Below the pieces are notes generated by a model, which was not told where the DNA came from, ran no database searches, and worked only from the letters and a program-made list of their open reading frames with translations. This document shows positions 22,142 through 30,944 of a stretch of 64,000 nucleotides of DNA, one piece after another. The DNA comes from Aestuariivita sp. (lineage in GTDB: Bacteria; Pseudomonadota; Alphaproteobacteria; Rhodobacterales; Rhodobacteraceae). The first letter of the stretch is position 1; each line of letters starts with the position of its first letter. Position numbers and translations under genes: made by a program. The stretch spans positions 1 through 64,000 of the forward strand of contig NZ_JAAWWD010000001.1 in the NCBI RefSeq assembly GCF_021404545.1. Reading direction: 5' to 3'.

Positions 22142-23803
22142 TCAGACCCGCTCCATGTTGTAATCGGCCCGCTGACCCGAGCCATAGCGTTGCAAGGCGC
22201 CGTCCTCGCCCACCGCATTGGGGCGCTGGAAGATCCAGTTCTGCCAGGCGGTCAGACGGCCAAAGATTCGGGTCTCCATCGTCTCTGGCCCCGCAAAGCG
22301 CAGGTTCGCTTCCATCCCGGTCATCGCATCGGGTGAGAAACTGGCGCGTTCTTCAAGGAAGATACGCACCTCATCCTCCCAATCGATATCGTCATAGGCA
22401 TAGGTGACAAGGCCCAGTTCTTCGGCGTCCTCCGCCTCCAGCGGTTCCCCGATTGAGCTCTTGAGTTTCTCGACCTGGTTCGGCTCTCCCAGGAAGCGGG
22501 TTTCCAGACGGCTGAGATCGTTCGACATCGGATATATGCCGAAATTGGCGGGCGACAGCGTGACCGTCGCCATGTGCCGGTTATCGCCCTCGAACTCCTC
22601 CAGCATCATATAGCTGCGGTCGACGGCCCACAGCAGCTCCGCCAGAACGCCTGCATAGCACGAGCCATGCTCGACCAGCGCCACGAGGCTCCTCGAGGTC
22701 ATGTCCACACGTTTCAAAACGCGTTTCCAGTATTTCAGGATCTCATTGGCCAGCCAGTGATCCGCATTGTCCAAGAGCAATGCCTCATGCGCCAGCACCG
22801 TCGCCGGATTGCCCTGGGTCTGAAAGACGACCAATCCGGCCTCCCGCTCATTCAAACGAAGGTGCAGGATGGCGTCGTCCAACTCACGCGCGAGGCGCAA
22901 AAGGTAAAGCTCGGCCCCCAGCGCCTGGGCCTCGTCCATCGACGCGGGCACATCCTGATCGGGGCCCTTCAACGTGATCGTGGCGCAGCTCGCCTTGCGG
23001 TCCACCGCGACCTCGACCAGCGAATAGGACACCGACCCGTCCTCCGCAAAGCTGCGGTTGAGCGGTGTGAGCGTAATCCCCTTAGCGACATCGGGCTTCG
23101 CGGACTTTGCCGCGAAGTCCTGCGCGCGCTCGGCCACCACCGTGTCGAACTTGGAGTTCGGCACGACCTCGTCCACCAGACGCCAATCGACGGCGCGCTG
23201 GCCCTTGACCCCTTCTTCGATGGAGCAGAACACATCCGCCCGATCCCGACGCACCTTGCGTTTGTCCGTCACCCGGGTCAGGCCGCCGGTGCCCGGCAGC
23301 ACGGCCAGGAGCGGCACCTCGGGCAGCGCAACGGAGGAGCTGCTGTCGTTGGTCAGCATGATATGGTTGCACGCCAGCGCCAGCTCATACCCGCCCCCGG
23401 CGCAGGCGCCTTTCACGGCGGCGATGTATTTCTGGCCGCTGTCTTCTTCGGCGGCTTCATAGGTATTGCGCGTCTCGTTGGTGAATTTGCAGAAATTCAC
23501 CTTATGTGCATGCGCGGCCCCGCCCAGCATCCGGATATTGGCCCCGGCGCAAAAAACATTGTCCTTGCCCGACCGCATCACGACGACCTTGACCTCGGGG
23601 TGTTCGAACCGCATCCGCTGGACCACGTCGGCAAGCTCGATATCCACGCCCAGATCGTAGGAGTTCAGCTTCAGCTCATAGCCGTCAAAAAGACCGCCTG
23701 CCTCATCCACATCCATGTAAAGGGTCGCGACCGGCCCGTCATAGTCGACGCGCCAATGGCGGTACTTTGACGGGTCCATTTGAAAGTCGATCACCTTGGA
23801 CAT
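22142..23803 (-). CDS. boxC: 2,3-epoxybenzoyl-CoA dihydrolase BoxC
   Basis: A 553-residue enoyl-CoA-hydratase-superfamily enzyme that opens the epoxide ring to 3,4-dehydroadipyl-CoA semialdehyde and formate. The crotonase core is in the N-terminal half (VFCAGANIRML, AVKGACAGGGYELALACNHI, ALPEVPLLAVLPGTGGLTRV). The C-terminal half carries a second crotonase-like segment (VALVEHGSCYAGVLAELLWA) as in known BoxC proteins. It is the first gene of the boxCBA operon. Confidence 0.95.
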   Translation of the reverse strand: MSKVIDFQMDPSKYRHWRVDYDGPVATLYMDVDEAGGLFDGYELKLNSYDLGVDIELADVVQRMRFEHPEVKVVVMRSGKDNVFCAGANIRMLGGAAHAHKVNFCKFTNETRNTYEAAEEDSGQKYIAAVKGACAGGGYELALACNHIMLTNDSSSSVALPEVPLLAVLPGTGGLTRVTDKRKVRRDRADVFCSIEEGVKGQRAVDWRLVDEVVPNSKFDTVVAERAQDFAAKSAKPDVAKGITLTPLNRSFAEDGSVSYSLVEVAVDRKASCATITLKGPDQDVPASMDEAQALGAELYLLRLARELDDAILHLRLNEREAGLVVFQTQGNPATVLAHEALLLDNADHWLANEILKYWKRVLKRVDMTSRSLVALVEHGSCYAGVLAELLWAVDRSYMMLEEFEGDNRHMATVTLSPANFGIYPMSNDLSRLETRFLGEPNQVEKLKSSIGEPLEAEDAEELGLVTYAYDDIDWEDEVRIFLEERASFSPDAMTGMEANLRFAGPETMETRIFGRLTAWQNWIFQRPNAVGEDGALQRYGSGQRADYNMERV

Positions 23804-23828
23804 CGACAGCCCTCCCTAAGCTGTAAGT

Positions 23829-23963
23829 TGCATGCACTTTAATGCGCTATGCGGTATGAGTAAAGCGTCGTGATGCATGATAATGCTTAATAAATCCGCA
23901 GTATCATCAGGCACTTGGTTAAAGTACGCCCCGCCTACATCTCAAAAAATGCATTTTACTGCA
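23829..23963. promoter_or_regulatory. BoxR operator-like TGCA motifs upstream of boxC
   Basis: The gap upstream of boxC holds TGCATGCA (23829-23836), TGCA-TGATAA-TGCT (23874-23887) and TGCA-TTTTAC-TGCA (23950-23963). The last is a perfect match to the TGCA-N6-TGCA form and overlaps the 3' end of the DUF309 gene. The promoter of boxCBA should lie here. Confidence 0.5.
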
Positions 23964-24405
23964 TATCTCTCGCCATCTCCCGCTCCAACGATTCGACCCG
24001 ATCAACCAGATCATCCACCGCGAAACCCATCACCTCGGCCCCGCCCGCGGACCGCGCGGCGCGCGCATGGCCCCGGGCCAGGTCACACAGCCGACGCGCG
24101 GCGCCCGCACGGCCCATCTTGTGTTTCAGCGCCGCATTGGCAAGCTGGATCACCGCCTGCACCATTTGATGTTCGGCCGAGTTACGCGAGGTGGCCATCC
24201 AAACAGGCTCCAGCACTTCATGCGCTTCCCAGAAAAACCCCTGATCGAGGAACACCAGCCCGGCCCGCCAGGCAAGCGTCCGCTGCAAGGCGGCCGTATC
24301 CATCCCCGGCGTGACGGAGGCATGGAACCTCTCGAACGCCACCTCATCGTGGCGCGGGGTCTGCCCCGGGATATAGGCGTGACCGGGCAGGTCGATCTCA
24401 GGCAA
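23956..24405 (-). CDS. DUF309 domain protein
   Basis: A 149-residue protein with the DUF309 signature GFFWEAHEVLEPVWMATSRN followed by helical segments. The function of the family is not known. It overlaps by 8 nt the alpha/beta hydrolase gene upstream and is thus part of the benzoate-CoA ligase operon. Confidence 0.8.
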   Translation of the reverse strand: MPEIDLPGHAYIPGQTPRHDEVAFERFHASVTPGMDTAALQRTLAWRAGLVFLDQGFFWEAHEVLEPVWMATSRNSAEHQMVQAVIQLANAALKHKMGRAGAARRLCDLARGHARAARSAGGAEVMGFAVDDLVDRVESLEREMARDMQ

Positions 24406-25213
24406 TCTCGACCTCGGCCGCTTCGATCCGCTCCAACCGGGTGATGAAATCGGTCACCGCCGCCAAAGTCTGCTCGGGCTGTTCGAGATGGGGCGCATGC
24501 TTGCAATCATCCAGGATCGCCATATCCACCGGAGAATAGGCACGGTCGTCAATCTCTTGCACCTGCGCCAGCGTCCCGTACTGATCCTCGCGCCCCTGAA
24601 TGGCCAACACCGGAATACGCAGGTAATCTATCGCCTCGGCCACGTTCCAGTCCAGGAAGCCGGGATCGAGCCAGGTCTCGGCCCAGCCCAAAAACGCGCC
24701 GTCCACATCTGCATGATACTTGGCCAGACGCGCTTTCAGGTCCCCGTTAAGATAGTCTTCACGCGCCGTTGCGATCTCGGCCAGACCGCTCTGTTCGGTA
24801 AAGAAATGCGGCGCCATCAGGATCAAACCGCGAATGCGCAGATCTTCCACACTTCCCGCATAGATCGCGGCGATTGTGGCCCCGTCGCTGTGACCAAAAA
24901 GAATGCCGCGCCGGAACCCGATGGCGTCGAGCAGCGGCGGCAGCACATCCACCGCCTCCCGCGTCATGAAATCCAGCGGGCGTGACAAGTTCACGGCATC
25001 GGACTGACCATAACCCTGGCGCGAATAGACAAAGACGCCCAGACCCGTCGCATCCGCCACCCTTTGCGGGAAATCACGCCAAAGCGCGACACAGCCCAGC
25101 CCCTCATGCAGCATCACGATGGTGGCCGCCTCCGCAGGTGGCGGGCCATAACAGGCGTATTCCAGCGCGATTCCCTTGACCGTCACGTGGCCAGACCCAG
25201 ACCAGTCCATCAT
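24398..25213 (-). CDS. Alpha/beta hydrolase
   Basis: A 271-residue alpha/beta hydrolase. The oxyanion-hole segment is MLHEGLGC, the nucleophile elbow is FGHSDGAT (Ser), the acid is in AIQGREDQYG and the catalytic His is in DDCKHAPHLEQP. The ATG at 25213 overlaps the ligase stop (ATGA), so it is co-translated with the ligase. In box clusters a hydrolase of this kind may act on CoA esters or lactones, but the substrate is unknown. Confidence 0.85.
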   Translation of the reverse strand: MMDWSGSGHVTVKGIALEYACYGPPPAEAATIVMLHEGLGCVALWRDFPQRVADATGLGVFVYSRQGYGQSDAVNLSRPLDFMTREAVDVLPPLLDAIGFRRGILFGHSDGATIAAIYAGSVEDLRIRGLILMAPHFFTEQSGLAEIATAREDYLNGDLKARLAKYHADVDGAFLGWAETWLDPGFLDWNVAEAIDYLRIPVLAIQGREDQYGTLAQVQEIDDRAYSPVDMAILDDCKHAPHLEQPEQTLAAVTDFITRLERIEAAEVEIA

Positions 25214-26742
25214 GTTGTCTCCCTCAGTTTGAAACGCTGGATCTTGCCCGTCGCCGTTTTGGGCAGATCGTCGACGAATTCGATCCAACGGGGGTATTTC
25301 CATTTGCCGATCTTGTCCTTGACGTGATCCTGAAGGGCGGCAGCGGGCACGGTGCCACCATCCTTGAGTACGATAAAGGCCTTGGGCTTTTCCAACCCTT
25401 CCTCATCGCGGGCCGGGACCACGGCGGCCTCCAGCACGGCAGGGTGAGAGATCAGCGATTGCTCCACCTCGAACGGCGACACCCAGATGCCCGAGACCTT
25501 GAACATGTCATCGGTGCGCCCGCAATAAACCAGCCGCCCATCTGCGCGCTGCTCGTATTTGTCGCCGGTGCGCGTCCACTCGCCCTCGAATGTCGACCGG
25601 CTCTTGTTGCGCTTGTTCCAATAGCCGTCCGCGGCAGAGGCCCCGCGCACCAACAGCTCACCGATCTCGCCCGCGCCCACATCGGCGCCGGTCTCGTCCA
25701 CCAGCCGCAGCTCATATCCCGGCACCGCAACACCGGAGGTGCCATAAACCACATCGCCCGGCGCGTTCGACAGAAAGATATGCAACATCTCGGTCGAGCC
25801 GACACCGTCGAGGATATCGACCCCCCAGATCCCGGCCCAGGATTTGCCAATCTCCTCGGGCAGCGCCTCGCCCGCCGAGATACAGACGCGCAACGGGGCG
25901 TCGGGGGTGCCCACGCTCGTCAGGTGCTGAACCAGCGCGGCGTAAAGCGTGGGCACACCGCAAAAGATCGTGGGGCGTTCAGCGGCCAGGATATCGGCCA
26001 CCCCGTCCGGCGTGGGGCGGCCATTGAACAGCACCGCCGTAGCGCCCACGCTGAGCGGGAAGGTCATGCCATTGCCCAACCCATAGGCGAAAAAGAGCTT
26101 GGCCACCGAATAGACGGTATCGTCCTCGCGAATACCCAAAACCTGCGCGCCATAGGTGTCGGCGGTGGCCTTAAGGCTGGCATGGACATGGCGCACGCCC
26201 TTGGGCTGCCCGGTCGATCCCGAGGAATAGAGCCAGAACGCACATTCATCATCGCTCACGTGAACCGGATCCATGGCGTGCGCGCCCTCGGTGAAACTGT
26301 CGAACCTGATCGTGCCTTCGGGCGCCTCTCCGATCACAACGATCTGGCGCAGCGAGCGCGTCTTGCGCGCCGCGGGCAGGACGATCGGCAACAGCTCGGC
26401 CGAGACAAAGAGGATCGCGGCACGCGCGTCGTTAAGGATTACCTCATAGACATCCGTCGCCAAGAGCGTGTTGAGCGGCACGGCCACCACACCGGCCTTA
26501 AGGCATCCCCAGAAGACCGGCGGAAATTCGAGCTGATCGAGCATCAGCATCACCGCGCGTTCCTCACGCATGATGCCCGCGCGGGTCAACGCATCGGCCA
26601 CCTGGCCGCTTTGCTCGGCCAGTGCGCCATAGGTCAGGCTGCGCCGGGGTGCGGCGGCTTTGCGAAAGGCCACCTTATCCGCGCGACCTTCGGCGATATG
26701 CCGATCCACGAACCAGCACGCCGCGTTGCGGTTGCTCTCCAT
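25210..26742 (-). CDS. bclA: Benzoate-CoA ligase
   Basis: A 510-residue ANL-superfamily AMP-forming ligase that activates benzoate to benzoyl-CoA, the entry step of the box pathway. The AMP-binding signature YSSGSTGQPKGVRH, the A5 motif GSTEM, and the C-terminal YCGRTDDMFKVSGIWVSP and PKTATGKIQRFKL (catalytic Lys) are present. The benzoate-CoA ligase subfamily call rests on close motif agreement and on the box context. Confidence 0.9.
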   Translation of the reverse strand: MESNRNAACWFVDRHIAEGRADKVAFRKAAAPRRSLTYGALAEQSGQVADALTRAGIMREERAVMLMLDQLEFPPVFWGCLKAGVVAVPLNTLLATDVYEVILNDARAAILFVSAELLPIVLPAARKTRSLRQIVVIGEAPEGTIRFDSFTEGAHAMDPVHVSDDECAFWLYSSGSTGQPKGVRHVHASLKATADTYGAQVLGIREDDTVYSVAKLFFAYGLGNGMTFPLSVGATAVLFNGRPTPDGVADILAAERPTIFCGVPTLYAALVQHLTSVGTPDAPLRVCISAGEALPEEIGKSWAGIWGVDILDGVGSTEMLHIFLSNAPGDVVYGTSGVAVPGYELRLVDETGADVGAGEIGELLVRGASAADGYWNKRNKSRSTFEGEWTRTGDKYEQRADGRLVYCGRTDDMFKVSGIWVSPFEVEQSLISHPAVLEAAVVPARDEEGLEKPKAFIVLKDGGTVPAAALQDHVKDKIGKWKYPRWIEFVDDLPKTATGKIQRFKLRETT

Positions 26743-26879
26743 CCTATCCTCCCTCCGGTCCCGCCTCCCTTGGGGCGAGGGTCGTCCGTCTGACGCGGAC
26801 CCGGGTGACTGACTGATTTCCTCCCATCAATCAGCGCGAGTCGCGTCTTGATCGACATCATGCACCAAAGCGCGCGCTA

Positions 26880-26912
26880 TGCAACATACTGCTGTTATTG
26901 CAATATATTGCC
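26880..26912. promoter_or_regulatory. BoxR operator-like motifs upstream of the ligase gene
   Basis: TGCA-ACATAC-TGCT (26880-26893) and TGCA-ATATAT-TGCC (26899-26912) each match the TGCA-N6-TGC half pattern. They lie about 140-170 bp upstream of bclA and next to the end of the amidohydrolase gene. Confidence 0.4.
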
Positions 26913-27785
26913 TTACATTAGACCCAGAAGCCGGGCTGCATTGTTCTTGATGATATCAGGACGCAGCTCATCCCTGATCCCAATCTCCTCAAAATCACTC
27001 AACCAGCGCTCAGGGCTGATCATCGGCCAGTCCGATCCAAAGAGCACCTTCTTGCGTAGGATCGAGTTGCAGTATCGGACGAGAATCTCGGGAAAGTATT
27101 TCGGGCTCCATCCGCTCAGGTCGATATAGACGTTGGGCTTGTGCTGGGCGACGGCCAATGCCTCCTCCTGCCAGGGAAACGACGGGTGCGCGAGGATGAT
27201 CGTCATGTCCGGAAAATCGACTGCGACATCGTCCAAGTAGATCGGGTTGGAATATTTCAGACGCATCCCGTTGCCGCCACGCATACCCGATCCCACGCCA
27301 GTCTGGCCGGTATGAAAGAGGGCGATCCCGCCTTCCTCTGCGATCGCTTCATAAAGTGGATAGGCCATGGGATCGTTGGCATAAAAGCCCTGCATCGTGG
27401 GGTGAAACTTGAACCCCTTGATACCAAAGTCACGGATCAGGCGCCTTGCCTCCCGCACGCCCATCTTTCCTTTGTGCGGGTCGATGGAGGCAAAAGGGAT
27501 CAGGATATCGGCATTCTGGGCGGCGATCTCGGCGACTTCCTCATTGGCATAACGCCGATACCCGGTCTCACGCTCGGCATCGACGGGAAAGATCACGGCG
27601 GCGATGTTGCGCGCACGGTAATGCGCCGCTGTTTCCAGCACGGTGGGCGGATGCGTCCAGGGCGCGCGAAAGTATTGAGCCATGCTGGCCTGCAACGCAT
27701 CATAGCCGTCATCGGAGTGACATCCGCATGGCTCCTCCGCATGTGCGTGGATGTCGATGGCGCGAATGGTGTCGAGGTCGATCAT
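26913..27785 (-). CDS. Amidohydrolase, CouO-like
   Basis: A 290-residue amidohydrolase-2 family enzyme. Metal ligands are visible in AIDIHAHAE (HxH), FHTGQTG, ILAHPSFPWQ and GSDWPM. Together with the acyl-CoA synthetase, crotonase and MarR genes upstream it matches the cou hydroxycinnamate operon, where CouO cleaves the beta-keto or hydroxy acyl-CoA side chain. The precise substrate is inferred from this neighbourhood. Confidence 0.75.
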   Translation of the reverse strand: MIDLDTIRAIDIHAHAEEPCGCHSDDGYDALQASMAQYFRAPWTHPPTVLETAAHYRARNIAAVIFPVDAERETGYRRYANEEVAEIAAQNADILIPFASIDPHKGKMGVREARRLIRDFGIKGFKFHPTMQGFYANDPMAYPLYEAIAEEGGIALFHTGQTGVGSGMRGGNGMRLKYSNPIYLDDVAVDFPDMTIILAHPSFPWQEEALAVAQHKPNVYIDLSGWSPKYFPEILVRYCNSILRKKVLFGSDWPMISPERWLSDFEEIGIRDELRPDIIKNNAARLLGLM

Positions 27786-27789
27786 CCGC

Positions 27790-29586
27790 TCAGACCCGTA
27801 TCACAGCCGGATCGTTGGAGTAGAGCCGGTCGAGCAGAGCCGCGCGGCGGGTCAGCAGTTTGCGGAAATTGAGATTGCCCTTGGCCGTGATCTCTCCCTC
27901 CGCGAGGGAGGGCGGCTCCGACAGGATCAAGGCCCGTCCGATCCGGTTCGACCCGCCCTTGGCCGCCGCAGCCATAGCACCCAGGCGCTGTGCGATGTCG
28001 GCCTCCAAACCCGGCCCACGCCACACCCCCCGATCTTCGGTCACCTCATGATCCGCGACCGTATCGGGTGTGGGCAGGATCAACACTCCGACCTCGTCAT
28101 GCCCATCGCCCGTGATCACCACATCCTGGGCCAAAGGCGCAAGGGCAGGCAAAAGCGCCAGCCGCAAAGCCGCCGCGCGCACCCAGATGCCCGTCATCAG
28201 TTTGAAATCCTCAGAGATGCGGCCATCGAACTGCAAACCCTTGTTCGGGTCGTCCGGATCCAGCAGGACCATCGCGTCGCCGGTTAGAAAATACCCCTCC
28301 TCGTCAAACGCCTCCGCCGTCCGATCGGGCTCTTTGAAATAGCGTTCAAAAACGTTGGGGCCTTTGACCCGCACTTCCCAACGGGCGCCCTCATCCGGGA
28401 CCAGTTTGACTGTACCGCCGGTCATCGGCACCCCGACGACACCGGACAACTCCGTCGGCTCATGCTGCACGAGATGCGCGGGCGCGGTTTCGGTCAGCCC
28501 CCAGGAGGAGTTCATCAGCGGCACGTCTCCGCGCACGTCCATCGCCATCTCATGCAGGTCGCTCCACACATCCTGCGGCAGCGACGCCCCGGCGTAAAAC
28601 AGCATGTCGAGGTCCTTGAAATACATCTCACGCAAGGCGTTGTCGTCGCGCATCGCATCGCGCAGCATGGCAAAGCCCACCGGTACGTTGAATGCCATTG
28701 TGCCGTTCATCAGGCGGTTGTTCTCGATCGTCGCCTCAACCAATCCTTTGATCGGCTTGCCATTGTCGATATAGAGGCTGCCGCCCTGCGCCAGCATCAT
28801 GTTGAAGTTATGCGAGCCGCCAAAGACATGGTTCCACGGCAGCCAATCCACTATCCGGGGCGGGCGATCCCGCAGAAACGGCAGCGCATCGGCGATCATC
28901 GCCTGATTGGCGCACATCATCCGATGCGTCGTCTCGACCCCTTTGGGGTCGGACGTGGAGCCGGACGTCATCAAGATCTTCACGACCGAGTCCGGTCCGA
29001 CCTTGGCCTCCTCTACTGCCAGATCGACGGCAGGCGCGCCTTTCAGCAGATCGGCGAACGGGGTTGCCCCGTCTGGCACGTTGCGGCTGACGACAATCTG
29101 TAGCGAGGCGAGGCCCGGCGCGGTCAACGCGCGGGCGAATTTCTCTCCATCCTCGGCAAAGATCATAGCAGGGCGGGTCAATGCCGCGATATATTGCAGC
29201 TGTTTCTCGGCCCCCGGGATCAGCGAATACTGCTCGGCCACTGGGATGGTGGGAATGCCGACCAGATGTGCGGCCAAGCTGAGAACACCGTGATCGACCC
29301 CGTTGCCTGATACGATCAGAATGGGCGTCTCCGCCGCCAGGCCACGTGCCAACAAGGCGGCGGCCACATTCTCGACCTGCTCCAAAGCGTCGGCATAGGG
29401 CACGTCCCGCCATCCCGAGCCGCTGCGCTCGGCCAGAAACACCGTGTCGGGGCGCGCTTCGGCCCAGCGACGCAGCCAGACAGAGGATGTCTCGGCAATT
29501 TCCGACATCTCATACCCCGACCGCAGCAGCACCGTCCCATCGGCGCGGTCCTCGCGGATCACGTTATGCGGGCGATAGCGGGTCAT
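27790..29586 (-). CDS. Feruloyl/p-coumaroyl-CoA synthetase
   Basis: A 598-residue ANL-family ligase that activates hydroxycinnamates with ATP and CoA. The core motif MTSGSTSDPKGVETTH, the acyl pocket region NVPVGFAMLR, GLTETAP and the C-terminal GRISEDFKLMTGIWVRAAAL and GEITAKGNLNFRKL are seen. The length and long C-terminal part are those of feruloyl-CoA synthetases rather than benzoate ligases. It is 4 bp from the amidohydrolase gene. Confidence 0.85.
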   Translation of the reverse strand: MTRYRPHNVIREDRADGTVLLRSGYEMSEIAETSSVWLRRWAEARPDTVFLAERSGSGWRDVPYADALEQVENVAAALLARGLAAETPILIVSGNGVDHGVLSLAAHLVGIPTIPVAEQYSLIPGAEKQLQYIAALTRPAMIFAEDGEKFARALTAPGLASLQIVVSRNVPDGATPFADLLKGAPAVDLAVEEAKVGPDSVVKILMTSGSTSDPKGVETTHRMMCANQAMIADALPFLRDRPPRIVDWLPWNHVFGGSHNFNMMLAQGGSLYIDNGKPIKGLVEATIENNRLMNGTMAFNVPVGFAMLRDAMRDDNALREMYFKDLDMLFYAGASLPQDVWSDLHEMAMDVRGDVPLMNSSWGLTETAPAHLVQHEPTELSGVVGVPMTGGTVKLVPDEGARWEVRVKGPNVFERYFKEPDRTAEAFDEEGYFLTGDAMVLLDPDDPNKGLQFDGRISEDFKLMTGIWVRAAALRLALLPALAPLAQDVVITGDGHDEVGVLILPTPDTVADHEVTEDRGVWRGPGLEADIAQRLGAMAAAAKGGSNRIGRALILSEPPSLAEGEITAKGNLNFRKLLTRRAALLDRLYSNDPAVIRV

Positions 29587-29602
29587 GTCGGTCCTCCCAA
29601 AC

Positions 29603-30061
29603 TCAGGTTTCGATCCGTGACAGCATGGCGATAAGGGCCTGACGTTCGTCTTCGCTCAGACCCTTGGTCATGCGAGCCTCATGGGCCTGAACGGCGCCCA
29701 ATGCCTTTGTATAGAGCCGCATCCCCTTCAGTGTCGCCTGCAAGGCATAGGCCCGCCTGTCACCCGGGGCCGGGTTGCGTAGGATCAGATCGCGCCGCTC
29801 CAGCTCGTCCACGACAATCACCAGGTTCGGTCGTTCGATCGACAGCGCATCGGCCAGTTGCGATTGCCGCAGACCGGGATTGTCGACGATCACCGACAGC
29901 GCGGAAAAGGTCAACATCCGCAGATCCAATGGCGCCAGCGACGCATTCACGTCAGCCTGGATCGCGTTGAAGGCCCGTTTCATCACATAGCCGGAAAACC
30001 CGCGCAGCGTGGCGTCACTGATCGTGGGGGGTGGATCGGCGGGATTGTGTTTGCGCGCCAT
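29603..30061 (-). CDS. MarR-family regulator, CouR-like
   Basis: A 152-residue winged-helix regulator (SQLADALSIERPNLVIVVDE, then RRDLILRNPAPGDRRAYALQ). Its place inside a coumarate-type operon suggests it is the repressor relieved by the aryl-CoA product, as CouR is. A 19-bp palindrome at 30882-30900, upstream of the crotonase gene, is a plausible binding site. Confidence 0.85.
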   Translation of the reverse strand: MARKHNPADPPPTISDATLRGFSGYVMKRAFNAIQADVNASLAPLDLRMLTFSALSVIVDNPGLRQSQLADALSIERPNLVIVVDELERRDLILRNPAPGDRRAYALQATLKGMRLYTKALGAVQAHEARMTKGLSEDERQALIAMLSRIET

Positions 30062-30064
30062 GGC

Positions 30065-30835
30065 TCAGCGAAATCCCGGTTTGCGCTTTTCGAGAAACGC
30101 AGCCAGCCCCTCGACCGCGTCGGGACTTGTCTGTGTCAGGGCCGCAGCAAGGCTTTCGGTAAAAAGACCGTCGGCCTTTGACATATCTTCGATCCGGGCC
30201 AGCGCCTGGATCATGATGTAATTCGACAGGGTTGCATTCTGCGCGATGCCATGGGCCAGCTCCATCGCCTTGGTCAACGCGCCGCCGCCCTCGACAGCAT
30301 AGTGGCACAAACCCAGCGCAAGCCCCTGATCTGCGGTGTATGTGCGCCCCGTCAGCATCATTTCAGTCATCCTGTCGGCGCCCAGGATACGCCCCACACG
30401 CACCGTCGCACCGCCACCGACAAAGATGCCGCGCCGCCCCTCGGGCAACTGGAACACCGCCGAAGGCTCGGCGACGCGCACATGGGTGGCCGTCGCCAGT
30501 TCCAGGCCGCCGCCGATCACGGCACCTGTCATGGCCGAAATCACGGGCAGCCCGCCAAACTGGATCCTGTCCATCACCCCGTGCCAGTTGCGCGAATGGC
30601 GCATGGTGCCTTCTGCATCGCGCATCTTGTGCTCGCTCAGATCCAGGCCTGAGCAGTAGTGCCCGCCGGACCCTTGCAACACGACCGCGCGCACCCCGTC
30701 GGGCGGCGCGGCAAAGAACGTCTCAAGCGCGTCTAACATCCCCTCGGACATTGCGTTGCGCTTGTCAGGACGGTTCAGCGTCAGAACCGCAACATCCCCT
30801 TGCATGTCGATCAAAAGGACATCGGTTTCAGGCAT
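30065..30835 (-). CDS. Enoyl-CoA hydratase/crotonase, hydroxycinnamoyl-CoA hydratase-like
   Basis: A 256-residue crotonase. The oxyanion-hole segments are HYCSGLDLSEHK and AVIGGGLELATATHVRVAEP. It is the first gene of the operon and would hydrate the side-chain double bond of feruloyl- or coumaroyl-CoA. The substrate is from context; the family includes both hydratases and hydratase-lyases. Confidence 0.85.
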   Translation of the reverse strand: MPETDVLLIDMQGDVAVLTLNRPDKRNAMSEGMLDALETFFAAPPDGVRAVVLQGSGGHYCSGLDLSEHKMRDAEGTMRHSRNWHGVMDRIQFGGLPVISAMTGAVIGGGLELATATHVRVAEPSAVFQLPEGRRGIFVGGGATVRVGRILGADRMTEMMLTGRTYTADQGLALGLCHYAVEGGGALTKAMELAHGIAQNATLSNYIMIQALARIEDMSKADGLFTESLAAALTQTSPDAVEGLAAFLEKRKPGFR

Positions 30836-30881
30836 CTTGGCGATAATCGAACACCTCTCTGGTTTAGGTGGCTTGAATAAT

Positions 30882-30900
30882 AGTTATTAATAATAACTAA
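30882..30900. promoter_or_regulatory. Palindromic operator, probably MarR/CouR site
   Basis: TAGTTATTA and TAATAACTA are perfect inverted 9-mers around one central A. It lies 47 bp upstream of the crotonase start, where MarR-family repressors of this operon type bind. Confidence 0.6.
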
Positions 30901-30944
30901 TATGCCGCGCGAAGGGGCGCCCGTCAAGGCGCCCGTTCTTCGGG

